A stretch of 64,000 bases of DNA, from the NCBI RefSeq assembly GCF_036669915.1, contig NC_089314.1, positions 10,616,665-10,680,664 on the forward strand, written 5' to 3'. This DNA is from Pocillopora verrucosa. Taxonomy: Eukaryota > Cnidaria > Anthozoa > Scleractinia > Pocilloporidae. Below the pieces are notes generated by a model, which was not told where the DNA came from, made no database searches, and worked only from the letters and a program-made list of their open reading frames with translations. Position 1 is the first letter of the stretch; each line of letters begins with the position of its first letter. The position numbers and the translations under genes are program-made. Positions 34,808 through 48,300 of this stretch are shown here, piece by piece.

Positions 34808-37800
34808 TTAAATTACACCTTTCTTTTTTCCAACTTCAATAAAAGCTTCAACACAACGATCAATCTCCTCTGTGCTGTGTGCAGCAGAGATCTGAACCCG
34901 AATCCTTGCTTGACCTAGGTATAATATAAATTTAGAACAAAAATGTTATTAATAAACAATAAAAGTTGAAACCAGCCTGACCTTAGTCATTTTTTGGGTT
35001 GTTTTAAATACATGAAGTGAGCCCACGAGGACAAGCAAGGAAGGTGACAGTTCCTGTGGAGTTTTGACCCAAAAAAATCCTTCTTCTGCCTGACTTGTTT
35101 TAACTTTTTATTTTGCCCCCATCCTGGACCATGATTCAGAACAGGCTAAGATCAAATTGTTTTGGTCCTTCAGGCCAAGGGAAGTCACGGAAAGGAAATA
35201 ATTATTAGACACCATCCACACCCCACTCAGTTCTCAGTCCACTGAATAAGTAGGGGTCCACTCCAGCTTCCATATACTGTGCAGGCTAACTCAAATGATA
35301 AAAATTAATAATTTGGTTCAAACTTTGCACTTAATAGTAGCTTAAAGCAAACTATTTAATAAATTAAAAATAAAAAACATTTGATAGATGATTATTAATT
35401 CAGGTGAGATTACAACACTAATTTTGTCAGGAACGGCAGTCCTATTGGACAGTGAGGTAGAAAATTTTGCAACATTCAACTTCAGGCTGCCTTACCTTTG
35501 GGAACAACAGGAAATGTAAAACCTATCACATAGATACCACGATCTATAAAAATAAAAAAACAAACAGTAAGTTTAATCCAGGTTATTCATTTTATCAATA
35601 TTTTAATTTACCAATAATTAATACCTGCTACAGATGGAACATTAGGTTAGGCAATCTGTGGAGACAAAAAATACACACCTAACATTTCATCAGCAAACTC
35701 TACAGCCAGCCGTGCATCTCCCAACATGACAGGAGTTATTGGATGACCATCCCCCTGTGACAGGTAGATAAAACATCATGGTCACTACATTTTGTCTATA
35801 TTTACTGGTAATGACCGTCTGTCTGCTTAACAGCATATGATTCTGTGGAGAATTTTGACAATGATCATTCCTGAAAATAAAGGGGCTTATAACCACGAAT
35901 TACACTCTGGAAACTTATTAACCCAAAAAAATTATCCTTGTCATCACCTTGGGAAGTGTACAGAGAACAGTATGGAGAATATGCAAACTGATGTTAGGGT
36001 GTAAACAGCTGGCCTGGAAATGTGTAAATTTGTAAACAAAGAGAGTCCATTTTTACTCTGAACTACCCAGATTAGAAGTCAAAATCTCTCCAGCCAAATA
36101 TGTATCTAAATGAAATCAAAGTTAATGTACTAGAATCAAGCACATACCAACTGATGAAGAGCATACTTACAATTATGTGAAACCCCGCTGCTGTCATTTT
36201 CTTTCGGAATAACTTAGTGTTTTCAGCCACTTTTTTGATCAAGTCAGATCCATTCATTAACAGATCAAACACCTGGAAATAGTATTTATTTACTACTCAG
36301 TGATATATCATAATTTACTTTAAAATGTCAATAGGAATTGTGTTGGTCTGTCATACAGTAGCCCTTGGTGTTTCAACAATATAAAACTTCCACTTAATTT
36401 ACACCACAACTTTTAATACTATAATTATACACAATTTCAAAAATTTACAAACACAAAAATATTATGAGACCTACGGCCATAAAACATGGCATCACTGATA
36501 ACTACTATACCACTAAAAGACAGGAAGGGACTGCACCACATGCTAATGAGTTCTTAAGGAAAACAAATTCAATCACAGAAAAAGAAAAAAAAGGGGGGGG
36601 TGAAAGCTCACCTTACTGGCCCCACCCACAACTGGAGGGGGCAGAGTGTTGGAGAACAGATAAGGACGGGACTTCTGACGAAGCAAATCAATAAGTTGTT
36701 TTGGTCCTGTTGTATAGCCACCTTAAAATTAAATAGAATGTTAATAATAATTTTTGATTTAAATACCCTTCATCTGGACATGTAAAAGTAAGCAAATCTT
36801 GTGCACTGAGTCCTGATGATGCACTCGCCCTGTAAAGGGTGGATTGTGCTATTCAACAGATAAACCATTATCCAACATACAAGTATGCACTGCATGGATA
36901 GAGATTTATCCAATGGATATACGGTTATTCACTCTATCAACATCTGGGGCCTGGAGCAGGGTAAAATGCAACTGACTATGGTGTGAATGATTTTTCATCT
37001 GATTAATTGGTGGGAATTTCCTTGACAAATCAGAGAAGATGAGTAAAGAACTCAATGCAATCTTGGATAAATCTCAACAGGCAATCAAAAACAGCTCTAA
37101 ACATCTTGCATGGTTGTGTGATCCCTCTCACTCAATTCCATGACTGATATCACTGGCCTGTTTGCCTTAATATGGAAGTCATATATAGCAACAGGATTCC
37201 CAATGTGCTTTGAAGAAACCATCTCCAAAGCTTAAAAGGCACAAGCAACAAATGAAGAAGAAATGCAAAATAGGGCATTTGGGGGAAAACAAATTAAGCA
37301 GTCTTTAATCCCAAAGTAGGCAGCCAGGTACTACATTCAACTGAGAATGAAAACTCAAAATACACACCTGCTCCTCCACCCAAAGCTTTCCCAAGAGTTG
37401 AGTTAATGATATCCACACGTCCCATACAGTTTAGATATTCCTCTGTTCCCCTAGAAAATTAAGATCCAGCAACATAAAAATTACAATGAGAAGTGAACTA
37501 GAACTTATTATCTATGGATGAATCAGGACAAATATTCAGAAAAGGCAAAAGCAAAGAGTAGTAAATCAATCTGAAGACAACATAAGCAGTTCTCAAGAGA
37601 AGAAATGATCCCTACAGGTGAGCTACAATTTAACCCTTTACACCCTAACATCAGTATGCAAATTCTCTATACTGTTCTCTATACATTTCCTGAGCTGCTC
37701 ACAAGGAGAATTAGCTTAACAATCCAGAGCTTCTGTAGTTGTTGATCATTTCCATCATTCTCATGACCCTAATGTGTGATTCAGGGGAGATATTGTAAGG

Positions 37801-40800
37801 AGAAATTAGATACTAGTCACTCTTAGGAGTTAAAGGGTTAAAAAATTGCTGAAAAACCCAATTTTTTTCCAAATTAATAATAACATTGAAAGTAACACTT
37901 TTACCTCCCTGTGTCTCCAAGGAATCCTGTAGCATGACACTCATCAATGAATGTAAGTGCACCATACTTTTCTGCTAAGTCACACAGTTCACTATTAAAA
38001 GAAAACCCATGTAATTTTTGTACGTGAACATTGAATGATGCCTGTGGATTAAATTTTGAAGATGGCCCAGTGTAAATTGAATTTTCAATTTTTGTGGAAC
38101 TTGGAGTATGAATGTTTTGTTTCAACAAGAAAAATTACTGCAAGAGGTCCAAAAATAATATATAAGTATATAAAAAACAGATTGAAGAGATTTCATGTAA
38201 CTAGTTCTAACAATATTTGGTCATGAAGAATAGCTCACATTTGGTTGCAGTTATTTCAAATTTAGCTTCAAAGACATCTCTGTAGAGGAGTCAAAATTAA
38301 TCATCCAATCAAAGTAAATTTATATTCATTGACCATACATACTTAAGAGGTGCAACTTTTCCATCCATACTGAAAACACCATCAGTAACTATTAACTTCA
38401 TACGTGCTCCCTCTGCCTCATTCAGCTTTTCTTCAAGGTCTGACAAGGAATTTACAAATCATTAGTACTATATGAGTAATAGTGTTACAGGAATTAATTA
38501 ATAAATACAAATACCTGATAGACATGAAATTTAAGTACCTGCTAGGATAAGAAATTATAAAATATAGAAATATAAGAAGAAGAACAACAAAAGTAAATGT
38601 ATGGAATTGTATTTTCTTGCAGTTAATAAAATTTACGAAAACTTTTACAAGCAAAATTTATAAATAATCTAAATAATAACTGAATTAATACAACTAGGAA
38701 TACCTTATAAAAAACAAAACCACAAATAAACACATATTTTCCCACCAATTCCACAATCAGACAAATAACACCAAATCCCACCTTTCATGTCTTTATTTTT
38801 GTATCTGAATTTCTTGGCCTTGGATAGTCGTATTCCATCAATGATAGATGCATGATTCAACTCATCACTTAATATTGCATCATCTGGAGTCATAAGAGCC
38901 TCAAACAAGCCAGCATTTGCATCAAAACAACAAGCATATAGAATTGTATCTTCCCGTTCATGGAATCTTGATATCTTTTCCTCCAGTTCTTTGTGAAGAT
39001 CCTGTGTCCCCAAAACCAAAGTTGGTCTTTACATAAGAATTATTAAATTTAATAATGCAATGAGGGTCAAATCCATCATAACAGTTTTAAAAAAAGCTCA
39101 CAACCAATTGAAAACACTAATGGGGATTTATAAGCAGTCAAAACCTTGAGTGAGAGGGGTACAGATATGGTGAAAGTCTCAGACTTCCTGCACCCTCATA
39201 TTCCATTTCCTACACCTTTGACTCCTGTCTTAAGTCTTTAATTTCCAGTGATACACTGAAGATCAATAAATTTTTGCTTTCATGCATTTTCCTTCTCCTT
39301 CCACTTTCATACTCTTTCTTGTACCATTCCCTCTCACCTCTTGTGACCCTCTCATCCCTGACCCTTCCACACCCTCTCACCCCCTTGACCCCGTCTCCCT
39401 TGGGTTGAAATCAAATTATAGGTTTCTCTCTATATTTTAACAACAGACCTCACCATATTAACACCCTGTGAAATAACCTGAAGAGTTTGAGATTTTTTCT
39501 ATGGAGCCTCAATGTTACAGCAGACCCAGCCATTCTGTTCTTGTTGAATTTCAAAACATCCACTGTAGATTAATATGCTGAGGGATTTTTGTGATCACAA
39601 CATTTCAATCTTTCAGTGTGGCTTTTGACTCTGTCACTTACAATTCAGTCAATTTGAAGTTCAATTGTTTCCATATTTAAAACATATCACTATTAAGACT
39701 TCTCGCTTCAAGTTACTTTATCAAACTGACATAACAATTAAATTACTTATCAAAAATATAACAAAATTCTTGAATGTGATTGGTTATCACCAGCCTGATT
39801 TGAGCACTAACAGGACAGTGTACATGTCTCTCTTGTAATTGAACAGTGTAACAGGACAGTTAAAGAGACAGTTAACACATCATGCCTATGTAAGTGGACA
39901 GAACATGTCATGTGCACAAGCTGTTTTCTCTCATTTCCTCCCGTTAACTGTTTTTTTTTTTAATTTTATGAAAAAGTTTAACCAACGTCTAGTTTTTTTC
40001 TCAAAATTTGTCATAGTTTGATTAATTAGTAACAGGACTTTGTGTCATCCAATTCTGTCTGTAATTATATTTATCCAAAAAAAATTGGACTCCTGCAATG
40101 CAGTCATCTGATCTTGTAAATCACTTGTATGATTACAGACCAAACTGGACTCCACTTGGTCTTATTACCATTATAAATACTGCATCCATATGTTAACCAT
40201 TTGTTCACCTGTGTACCACATATAAACCTGACTGAACTGAGTCCATTGCCATACTTGTCTAAGGCATCTTTAGCTGCTTGTATAACTTCTGGATGAGACT
40301 AGAAAAAGGAGATATAAATGAAGAATTAAATTGTGCAAGATTCTGTAGCCACAAGAAATTTACGCATAGACAGTACAAAACAATGTTCCTCTCTATAAAA
40401 TCTAGTCAATTTTTCTCTTACCAGGGTTCATCCCTTTATTTCACTAACACAAAAAAAATAAGTTTATCCTGGATATTTGTGAACTGATAGGAGTACTGAA
40501 AAAGTCCCTCCTACTTTTTCCATCAAAATCAATGTTTGGACTTAAGGGGAGCATTGCATTATATCCAACAGATTGGAGACTACCTATTTTGGTGACAGTA
40601 ACATTGGATCATCCTGAACACTAAAAGTAAGAGGGGAAGGCATCCCAGGGTATAAAAAGTTTTGTTACTGTAACAGAATCAAGTTGGACTTGCAAAAACA
40701 AAGCTTTTTAACCCCAGAACTTTATACGTCACCAAGTTCATATGGACAGTTCAACAATTAATTCCCAGAGACACCCAGAACCCTGTTTTTTTCATCAACA

Positions 40801-42272
40801 ATCTGTGCAAATCTTAGGTATAACTCACTGACAGTCCCAGATAGTTATTTGCACAAAAGTTGAGCAGCTTTTCAGTTTGTCCATGTACTGCAATTTCTGG
40901 GGCTTGTTTGGTTGTTATGACCCTTTCGTCTTTCCATGTGCCTGCTTGGTGGATGTCACTGAGCTGCGAGTCTAAGATTCCACGAAGAGCAAGCTGTGCT
41001 GCACTTGAATATTGGACAGAAATTTGTAGTCTTGGGCAGCCTGAGCTGTGAAATGTTTTGATACCTAGAAATTGGGTGGCAAAAACACACTCATTTTATT
41101 ATACACTTCTTTATCACAATGGTGTCAAAAGACAAGAAGGTACATAGAAGTCCTGTGGTGACCCATAAGGCAATTTTTCATTAGACAAGGTATGATTTTT
41201 GTGTTTTCCTCAGTCCTTTAATCAAGCTACAGGGCGCTTATCTGATGTTCATGATAAGACAAGGGACACTCCAAACCATAGCCAGATATAATAGTTTCTT
41301 GCAATACAGTATTGATATATAAACAACAACATAAACCATGTATTAATGTACTTGGTGAAGCCTAGGGTTTTAACAAGAGCACAGACAAATTGAAACAATC
41401 ATGATATGAATATGTTTGGCTGCACAAGAGTAATAAACCACCAACAATACTTCATATGCACCTTAGGGGGGGGGGGGAGGGAGAATGCGTATTCAAAATG
41501 TTTGGTTAAGATTTCATACTTTGTTGTACACACAGTTCTTGGATAAAGAAAACAATGATGAAAAACAAGAGATTGCCTTAAGGAATCCAGGGCTCGCACA
41601 GTAAAAATCCTAAGCTTCAGCTAACAAGGCAAGGGGATAAGGGAATGCTTAGCATTTTTAAAAAAATTATGGGGCTTAAGTCTCCCCCCAGCCCCTCTGC
41701 GTGGTCACTAGGGTCAGATTACAATAGTACGGGGGTTACATGTATATGGAAATATTTCCAAATTTGGGCAATAGGAGGGGCACATGATTGAAGAGCAAGG
41801 CTATTTATGGGATCTATGGTATAACTTTCACGTTCCACTTGCAGAGTTGTTTGAAAAGTGTAGTAAACTAAGTTGTGCACCAATAGGAACACAGCTAATT
41901 AGAGCTTAGATCACAACTTATTTTTGTTTTATTTAAGGCCTATAAGGGGAGTACCCATAAAGAATGCTTATGGCATGCAACCACTCGGGGCAAGTGACAT
42001 TTGTTTACGTGCCTCCGCTAACACCCCCCTCACACCCCCAAGAGCTTGGTTTCTCAAAAATAAGATTTTGTGAAAAGAAAACAACACAGTAATAAATTAC
42101 GTATATCCTACAGAAGGGTCACACGACCAGATGCCCTCATCATCAACAGTGAAGGTACCAGAGTAAAAACTACCAGGTTCTAAATTCGAATTTCTCAATC
42201 GATAATTTGGAGAGATGCTGATTACTCACCTGGTGGGAAGATCGATCGAAGCGATATCCTTATTGCTGCCAT
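34808..42272 (-). CDS. GCAT: Glycine C-acetyltransferase (2-amino-3-ketobutyrate CoA ligase), mitochondrial
   Basis: PLP enzyme that splits 2-amino-3-oxobutyrate with CoA to glycine and acetyl-CoA, the second step of threonine breakdown. Twelve exons: 42230-42272, 40829-41064, 40209-40298, 38782-39001, 38343-38439, 37905-37991, 37368-37450, 36612-36721, 36171-36272, 35679-35754, 35496-35543, 34808-34914; about 432 residues against 419 in human. The N-terminus [14 protein letters not shown] is a likely mitochondrial presequence. Family motifs in order: [53 protein letters not shown] (Asp near 245 for the cofactor ring nitrogen), [18 protein letters not shown] (Lys near 279 carrying PLP), and the C-terminal [11 protein letters not shown]. 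Head-to-head with BET1. Confidence 0.97.
37631..37841 (+). repeat. TTAACCCTTT-type short element, type B, well kept
   Basis: Starts TTAACCCTTTACACCCTAAC and ends GTTAAAGGGTTAA. Clear internal blocks are TTCTCTATACTG, TATACATTTCC, TTGATCATTTCC and TAAGGAGAAATTAGATACTA. Lies in GCAT intron 6. Confidence 0.7.
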
Positions 42273-42658
42273 TATTTACAAGTATATTCGAAACTTAACT
42301 TTAAGTAATTAATCAAATAATGATCACAATACCCGCGAAAATTATCGTGAGTGAATCGCAACACTGAAAGCCTCGTTTTGGTGCCTAAGTAAGCCAGCGG
42401 TTCATCACATAAAACTATGATTTTCCGTAAATAAGCGACACGTCTGTTAATCAGTGTAAAGAGAAATTTCGTCTTTTACAATCTCTAATCTGCCGTTTTT
42501 ACCGCTATGAGACGAGCCCATGGTAAAATAATTATTTCTTTATAACAATATGTCTCAATTATATGTTGATGTTCACTTTCTGGCTAACTGAAAAGTTATT
42601 TTTCATTTTTTGATCTGTTTTTTGGTTTCATGTAGTTCCTTCAGATTATCACGGAAAT
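42273..42658. promoter_or_regulatory. Divergent promoter interval GCAT / BET1
   Basis: 386 bases between opposite start codons. A possible 5'-leader splice acceptor (CCTTCAG) sits 16 bases before the BET1 ATG. No TATA box is evident. Confidence 0.5.
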
Positions 42659-44086
42659 ATGGCGCAGAGAACTGATCATGAAATGCTGGAAGAAGAGAAC
42701 GATAAAATGGTCGATCATCTCTCAAGCAAAGTTCAAGCACTGAAATCGGTACTGTGTGATTATCTCTTTATATCAATGCGATTGGTACATTGGAGAAGTA
42801 ATGACTGTATTGTAAGGTCTAGCTTAATAACTATTTATATTTCTTGTTAAAAAGATTAAATTTGGAACCCCGATGAAAAGAGTTTTTAATTCTTTTGGTT
42901 GCAATATTGAGAAAAGTAATATTCATTCATTTATTTAATTATTCATGTATCCAGTTATTTATCCTTAACTTTTTACTTCCATGCTATTAGTTTAACCCTT
43001 CAACCCATCTAATTTCTCCTTACAACTTCACCCCTACATCAAATATGAAGGCCATGAGAATAAAGGAAATGATCATCAATTTAAGAAGCTTTTGATTATT
43101 TAACAAATTCTCCCTGTTAGCACCTTAGGATATGTATAGGGAATGGTTTTAAGATTATGCATACTGATGTTAGGGTTTTGAGGAGTTAATTTAACTTCTG
43201 CATCATGGTAATCTTGAGTTTTGTAAGGGAGGTAGTACAACTGGTCCCCATCTTATCTTTGATGTTATTTTTTTTTTCTTGTAGCTTACAATAGACATTG
43301 GAAATGAAGTGAAATATCAGAATAAAATGCTGAAAGAAATGGTTAGTTTTGTAGTCCTTTTGCCTTTTTTGATTACCGTAAACACTGAGGTATAAGCTGC
43401 ACTTGCAGATAGGCCACAATCCTTTTTTTTTGCAAATATTATGAGAATAATGGTGCAACTTATAAGCTGGTGTTAACAGTATTTGTGTTTAATTATGACT
43501 ACAGCTTTCACATGCAGCTTTTTACTGGTAATCTGTGTTTGGCAGAAAAGCTTGTTAATCAGTATACAAAGGTCCTTGGTTTACAAACTTTTCCTGTGAT
43601 CCTTAAACATCCTTCATAGGTTACTATACTTAAGTGTTCTCCCTTATTTTTAGCATGACAGGTAAAAGAAATTTTCAAACTGGCTGGGCAATCTATTTAC
43701 CCCTTGGATTTTAGGTGGTCATGAGAGAGACTATGGGCTTTGCTGACCATATTCTCTCTTATGACTGGTTAACTACCACTTACCACCTGATAAGGAGAAC
43801 TCTGTGCTTATAAATTATAGAAAGGGCAGTCTAATTCTTAGATAAAATACAGCTATGAGTAGTCCTGATGTTTTAGAAATGTTAAAAAAAGATTTTAAAA
43901 GATTTCCCATTTCTTGGTTTTGCTTTTAAGGATACAGATTTTGACTCTGGAGGCTCACTCTTATCATCAACCATGAACAGGTTAACAGCACTGACAAAAA
44001 AAGGTCACCACAGAGTCATGCTCTATCTGATTTTATTTTGCCTTCTTGTTTTCTTTGTAACCTGGTATATTATCAAAAGAAGATGA
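42659..44086 (+). CDS. BET1: BET1 ER-Golgi vesicle SNARE
   Basis: Qc-SNARE of ER-to-Golgi vesicle fusion, working with syntaxin 5, GS27 or membrin and Sec22b (known for the family). Three exons, 42659-42748, 43285-43341 and 43931-44086, give 100 residues; relatives have about 118. The SNARE helix runs through MLEEENDKMVDHLSSKVQ, then LTIDIGNEVKYQNKMLKEM, and DTDFDSGGSLLSSTMNRL. The C-terminal anchor is VMLYLILFCLLVFFVTWYII followed by KRR and the stop, which fits a tail-anchored protein. An AATAAA at about 44124 is the probable poly(A) signal. Confidence 0.96.
42992..43188 (-). repeat. TTAACCCTTT-type short element, type B, reversed
   Basis: Plus strand reads TTTAACCCTTCAACCC, ATTTCTCCTTACAAC, ATGAGAATAAAGGAAATGAT and ATACTGATGTTAGGG, the reverse of 37631-37841. 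BET1 intron 1. Confidence 0.6.
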
Positions 44087-45347
44087 ATGCTAATGAATAT
44101 GTATATTAGAGTTCAAATTGTAAATAAAATGTCTATTCTTTTACATGGAGTGTGGGTACTTTTTTCAGAGTACTTTGAACTGGTGTTTCTGTTGAACTGT
44201 TTTGTTTAAGCCTTTCACTCCCAAGATCTCATTAGTAATTCTCCTTACTATCTGCAATACAATTCTTCTAAGGTTAGTTCGCAGAATTTTGCATTGGAGG
44301 AACTAACTATCCCCAAATTGCTATTTTTCTTTATTCTCATCACTTGTCTGCTTGATATTGTGTAGATATTTTAAGGAAAAATGATGCCATGGTCAGTCAT
44401 GGTTGTTAAAGGGTTAAGGTCTTGTCTAAAACATTCACCCCCAAGAGCCCTTCAATTCTTCCTTGGGCATTGCTTGCTTAGGGACAAGAATTTAATGAGC
44501 AGTATGACAGTGGAACTTTTTTTCACCAGTTTATGATATCTGTGTTGAAAAGCATGGCATCAACCACCCAGGTAAACAATTTTTCATAATCACAATCTGA
44601 TCAAAAAAAGGAATTGTTATGGAAATCGCTGTATCTATTCATTCATTTATTTGTTTGTTTATTTGCATTATGTATACCATTGAGGTACATAAAACATTAC
44701 AGTACTAATTACTAAATTATCACTTAAAGAAAACAAAAAGGGATGAAGATGAAATAAAGAAAACTAGGTAAATGAATTGAAGCAAAAGGTAACTAAGAAA
44801 AAAGAGGAAAAAAACATAGGGATACAAAATAAAGATGACAACAAAGAGAAAGTCGTTAGTGAAAGTTTTGTGAGATCATTGTATTTATTTGCTAGAGCTA
44901 TTTCTGAAATGAAGGTAATTGATGAGATTTATGATTTTTCCTTACCTTTTCTCTCTACATGGCAGCTCTCAGAAAATTTCTTGTTCATATAATTTATTCA
45001 CATGAGAGACTTATTAGTGAAATTTCCAATGTTTTGATGATTGTATTAATTGCCTCTGTAAGAAAAAACTTATAAAATGAATTGGGTATAGTTATTTGCA
45101 CGTCCTAATCGTGTTCCCAACAATCATCAGTCCTGTTCCATTCCAGCATTTCCCATTGCTCATTTGGCGGGAAGAGCGTGAGCGAAAAAGCGCGCGAACG
45201 AGCAAGATGGCCGCGTAATGTCAACTTTTGTTACTACGTAAATTTTTTGCAATTCAGTTCCCTCTTTTCTCCAGAAATCTCCTAAGAGTGGAAAGAAAAC
45301 TGAACTTATACATTGGATTTTCTTCCCTCTGATGTAGTTTGATAAGC
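44087..45347. other. Intergenic region BET1 / unrecognised gene
   Basis: Contains the BET1 3' flank, a type A short element (44205-44417) and AT-rich sequence with a weak open frame at 44777-44992. The last 200 bases are GC-richer and hold the likely promoter of the next gene (GAGCAAGATGGCCGCG near 45200). Confidence 0.4.
44205..44417 (+). repeat. TTAACCCTTT-type short element, type A
   Basis: Starts TTTAAGCCTTTCACTCCCAA and ends GTTAAAGGGTTAA, with CATTAGTAATTCTCCTTACT and TTGTCTGCTTGATATTG as in 20683-20894. Confidence 0.65.
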
Positions 45348-48300
45348 ATGATGGCGTTCTTTTCACGTAGAAGACCAGATACCAGCCAGAAATTAGGTCA
45401 ACATGCGAATGAAACATCGACATGGTGAGGTGTCGATTGGTTTTTATTTCTTTTCAGCTCAAGCTTTCTAATCTTTATTCTACTCTTGATTTTACATACA
45501 ACATTTAAAACTAGCCCTAACTATTTCTCATCCCCAAGTTGATATGACAGTAAGCTATAGAAGTTTTCAAAATCTTTTTCTTGTGTATAAAATAATATGA
45601 CAGTGAGCTATAGCAGTTTTCAAAATCTTGATGTGTTGTATAGTACGTTATTATACAAACCCAATTCTTACCAGGCTTATAGTTCCCGCTGTTTAATCTG
45701 TCTTTTCTTAATTGATTTTATATTCTTAAAAAATATCTCGGAAAAGAAAAGGGAGATACATTTCGGAAGTCATTTTGCCGCGTTTTGTGCTCTGATAGTG
45801 TAGACAGTGATGGAGTAGATAGTAAGACTGATAGTCCAAAAAAGGCAAGAAAAGTAGATAAGTGAGAAGAAAAGAATAATAAAGAGGCTGAAAAAGAAAG
45901 AAGAAAAAAACAATCACATGAAAAGGTTCTTATAAAGCACTTTGCTCTTATAGTTACTGAGCTTTGGTGTCAAGTCTCATATCAAAAACAGTTCACTGTA
46001 GCGTCAATGTTATTCAACTCCTCATTTGCTGAATTACTGTTATTTCTGATTTTTCCATCCATTATAGTTGCTTTTCACTCTGTTCCATATGGTTACACAC
46101 AATCAATCTGTACAAATTTATGAAGAGTTAAATTGGATTTTACAAACATGAGTTATTTTTTAACCTATTAACCCTTTACATCCTAACATCAGTATGCTTA
46201 TTCTCCGTACTGTTCTTAATACAATTCCTAAGGGTCTGAAAAGGAGAATTTGTTTAACAGTCAAGAGTTCTTTGGTTGTTGATCATTTCCCTTATTCTCA
46301 TGACCTTAATGTTTGATTGAAGGCTGATATTGCGAGGAGAAATTAGTTGCCAGTCACCCTTAGGGGTTAAAGGTTAAGTAATGTTTTATAAAAGTGTGAT
46401 TGGCTTTTGAATTTTTTTTGATAGATGACAAGTGCACATCATATGAAAAAGCATTCCTCTTCTAAAGTTAGCCCAAGTTCAAGTGAGCACAAGCACTCAA
46501 GATCCAAACATGTCTGTGGTTCTAAAACAGAGGTTAGCACAAAAACTCAGTCAGCATCACATGCGCTATTTAATCAATGGCTGTTACATGTATATGATGT
46601 TCTGATGACTATATTTCTCCACTTGCTATTTTTTGTCTTAAAACGTATGTGTTTTTCTGAAAACCCTAGCATTCCAAGAGAAGGAAAGAGCAGTTAAATG
46701 ACCCTAACATTGCCATTATTTCAAAGAACAGAATTACAGTAAGTAAATGCTTTGGAATGGTAGTAAAAAGAAACTGTTCCCTTGTCACAAACACATATAT
46801 TTCTGGGATTATCAATCTTCACCAATAAATAGAATAGACAAAAAGTTTATCAGTTGTTTAATACCATTTGACATTTGGAGAAAGCCATGTAGTTTAGTAT
46901 CAAGCATTTTAGTTTTGTAAAACCAGCAGAGGACTAATCACTAATATGGTACTTGTACAAAAATATGATTGCTGTCAAATGCATATGACAATTTTGAGCT
47001 GATAACTTAATATATGTTGTACAATCAAGATCTATGTACAATAAGATTTTTTTCCAAAGTCAAGCTAAACAGGGTCTTGTAATATGGGGGAGTTATAAAC
47101 ACTTCAGGCTAATAATATGTTTAAAATACTTGATTTTCTTTCCTTGCATCAAAAGTCTGCCATAAGGATGTATATAGCCAATTTATTGCAATAACAGTGT
47201 TCCAAATTATGCTAAACAAGATACCTTGCTTGTAAAATTGTTGCTGATCCTGCATGATTTTTAATTACTTTGACCATTATAATTCAATTGATCATGATAA
47301 TTATTTCATTCAAGACCTTGTTTCTCTTTTCCTGGAAAAGGAAGCTTATAATTTTTTTAGTATCTAAATGTAAAATAAGAGAAAACAATATCTGAATCCA
47401 TCAGGTTCATGTATATGAAAGTTTGCTTTATAAGTAATTTCATTTATAAATGACTATGTTTCATGTAAATTGTAGAGACAACTGGGTATATACAACAAGG
47501 CCAAAAGATCCAACACAATTTTGAGAGGTGAGAAAATAACAATTATAATATTGGTTTACAGCCTGTTAATGCAACTGCTTTGCATCACCCCTGGACCAAT
47601 GGGAGTATTTCTATCAAGCATAAATCTCTCCTAATTTGTTTGTACCTTATTTGGTTTGGCAGAGAATCTCAAGCAAAAAATATGTAAAAAGGTAAGTGGT
47701 AAAGTAAACATTTATATAATAATAATAGTTACCAATGAGTTGAAAAGAAACTATTTATTTTTTCCAATGCTGACAGCTTGCTAAGGTGACTTATGTCCAA
47801 GAAAGCTCTCTGGAAAGTGTCTGTAGTTGCAAGCTTCATGTAAACAGTTGAAAAGTTTAGAGTGTAACTTACAGCCCTACTAGTGATGATATTGTCCAAA
47901 TCAGCATATTTGACAGATGTTCTTTCACATTTCTTAGAAATTTGAAAATGTCAAGGCAAAAACTGCAGAAGATATGGCTAAAGTACTTGATTGTTCCTCC
48001 TTCAAAATATACTTATCTTGCAGTGGCAGTCTGCAAGAAGGCCAAGGTAAGTTTCCAGCTATTACACTCTATTTCCAAATGAAATTATTACATATGAGTT
48101 ATGATCATGGGTACCGATAAATCACAACAATTTTTTTTCCAAAATAGATTCTCCAGTCCAGCACATTTCTGGAGAAAGAGACTCTCTGTAAGTTAATATT
48201 TCATTCTAAGTTGTGTTTTATTAATAATCTATGATAAATAATGATAACAAATGATAACAATGATAATACATAGTAATGATTATTTAAAAAAAGATCAAGG

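Noticed and set aside
36464..36785. Two plus-strand open frames
   Set aside because: Antisense over GCAT exon 8 and its flanking introns.
41466..41478. Run of 13 G in GCAT intron 1
   Set aside because: A simple homopolymer, possibly with uncertain length in the assembly; no further structure.
44777..44992. Lys-rich plus-strand open frame
   Set aside because: AT-rich low-complexity sequence with no splice or start context.
45160..45423. Minus-strand open frame of 87 codons
   Set aside because: Antisense to exon 1 and promoter of the unrecognised gene.
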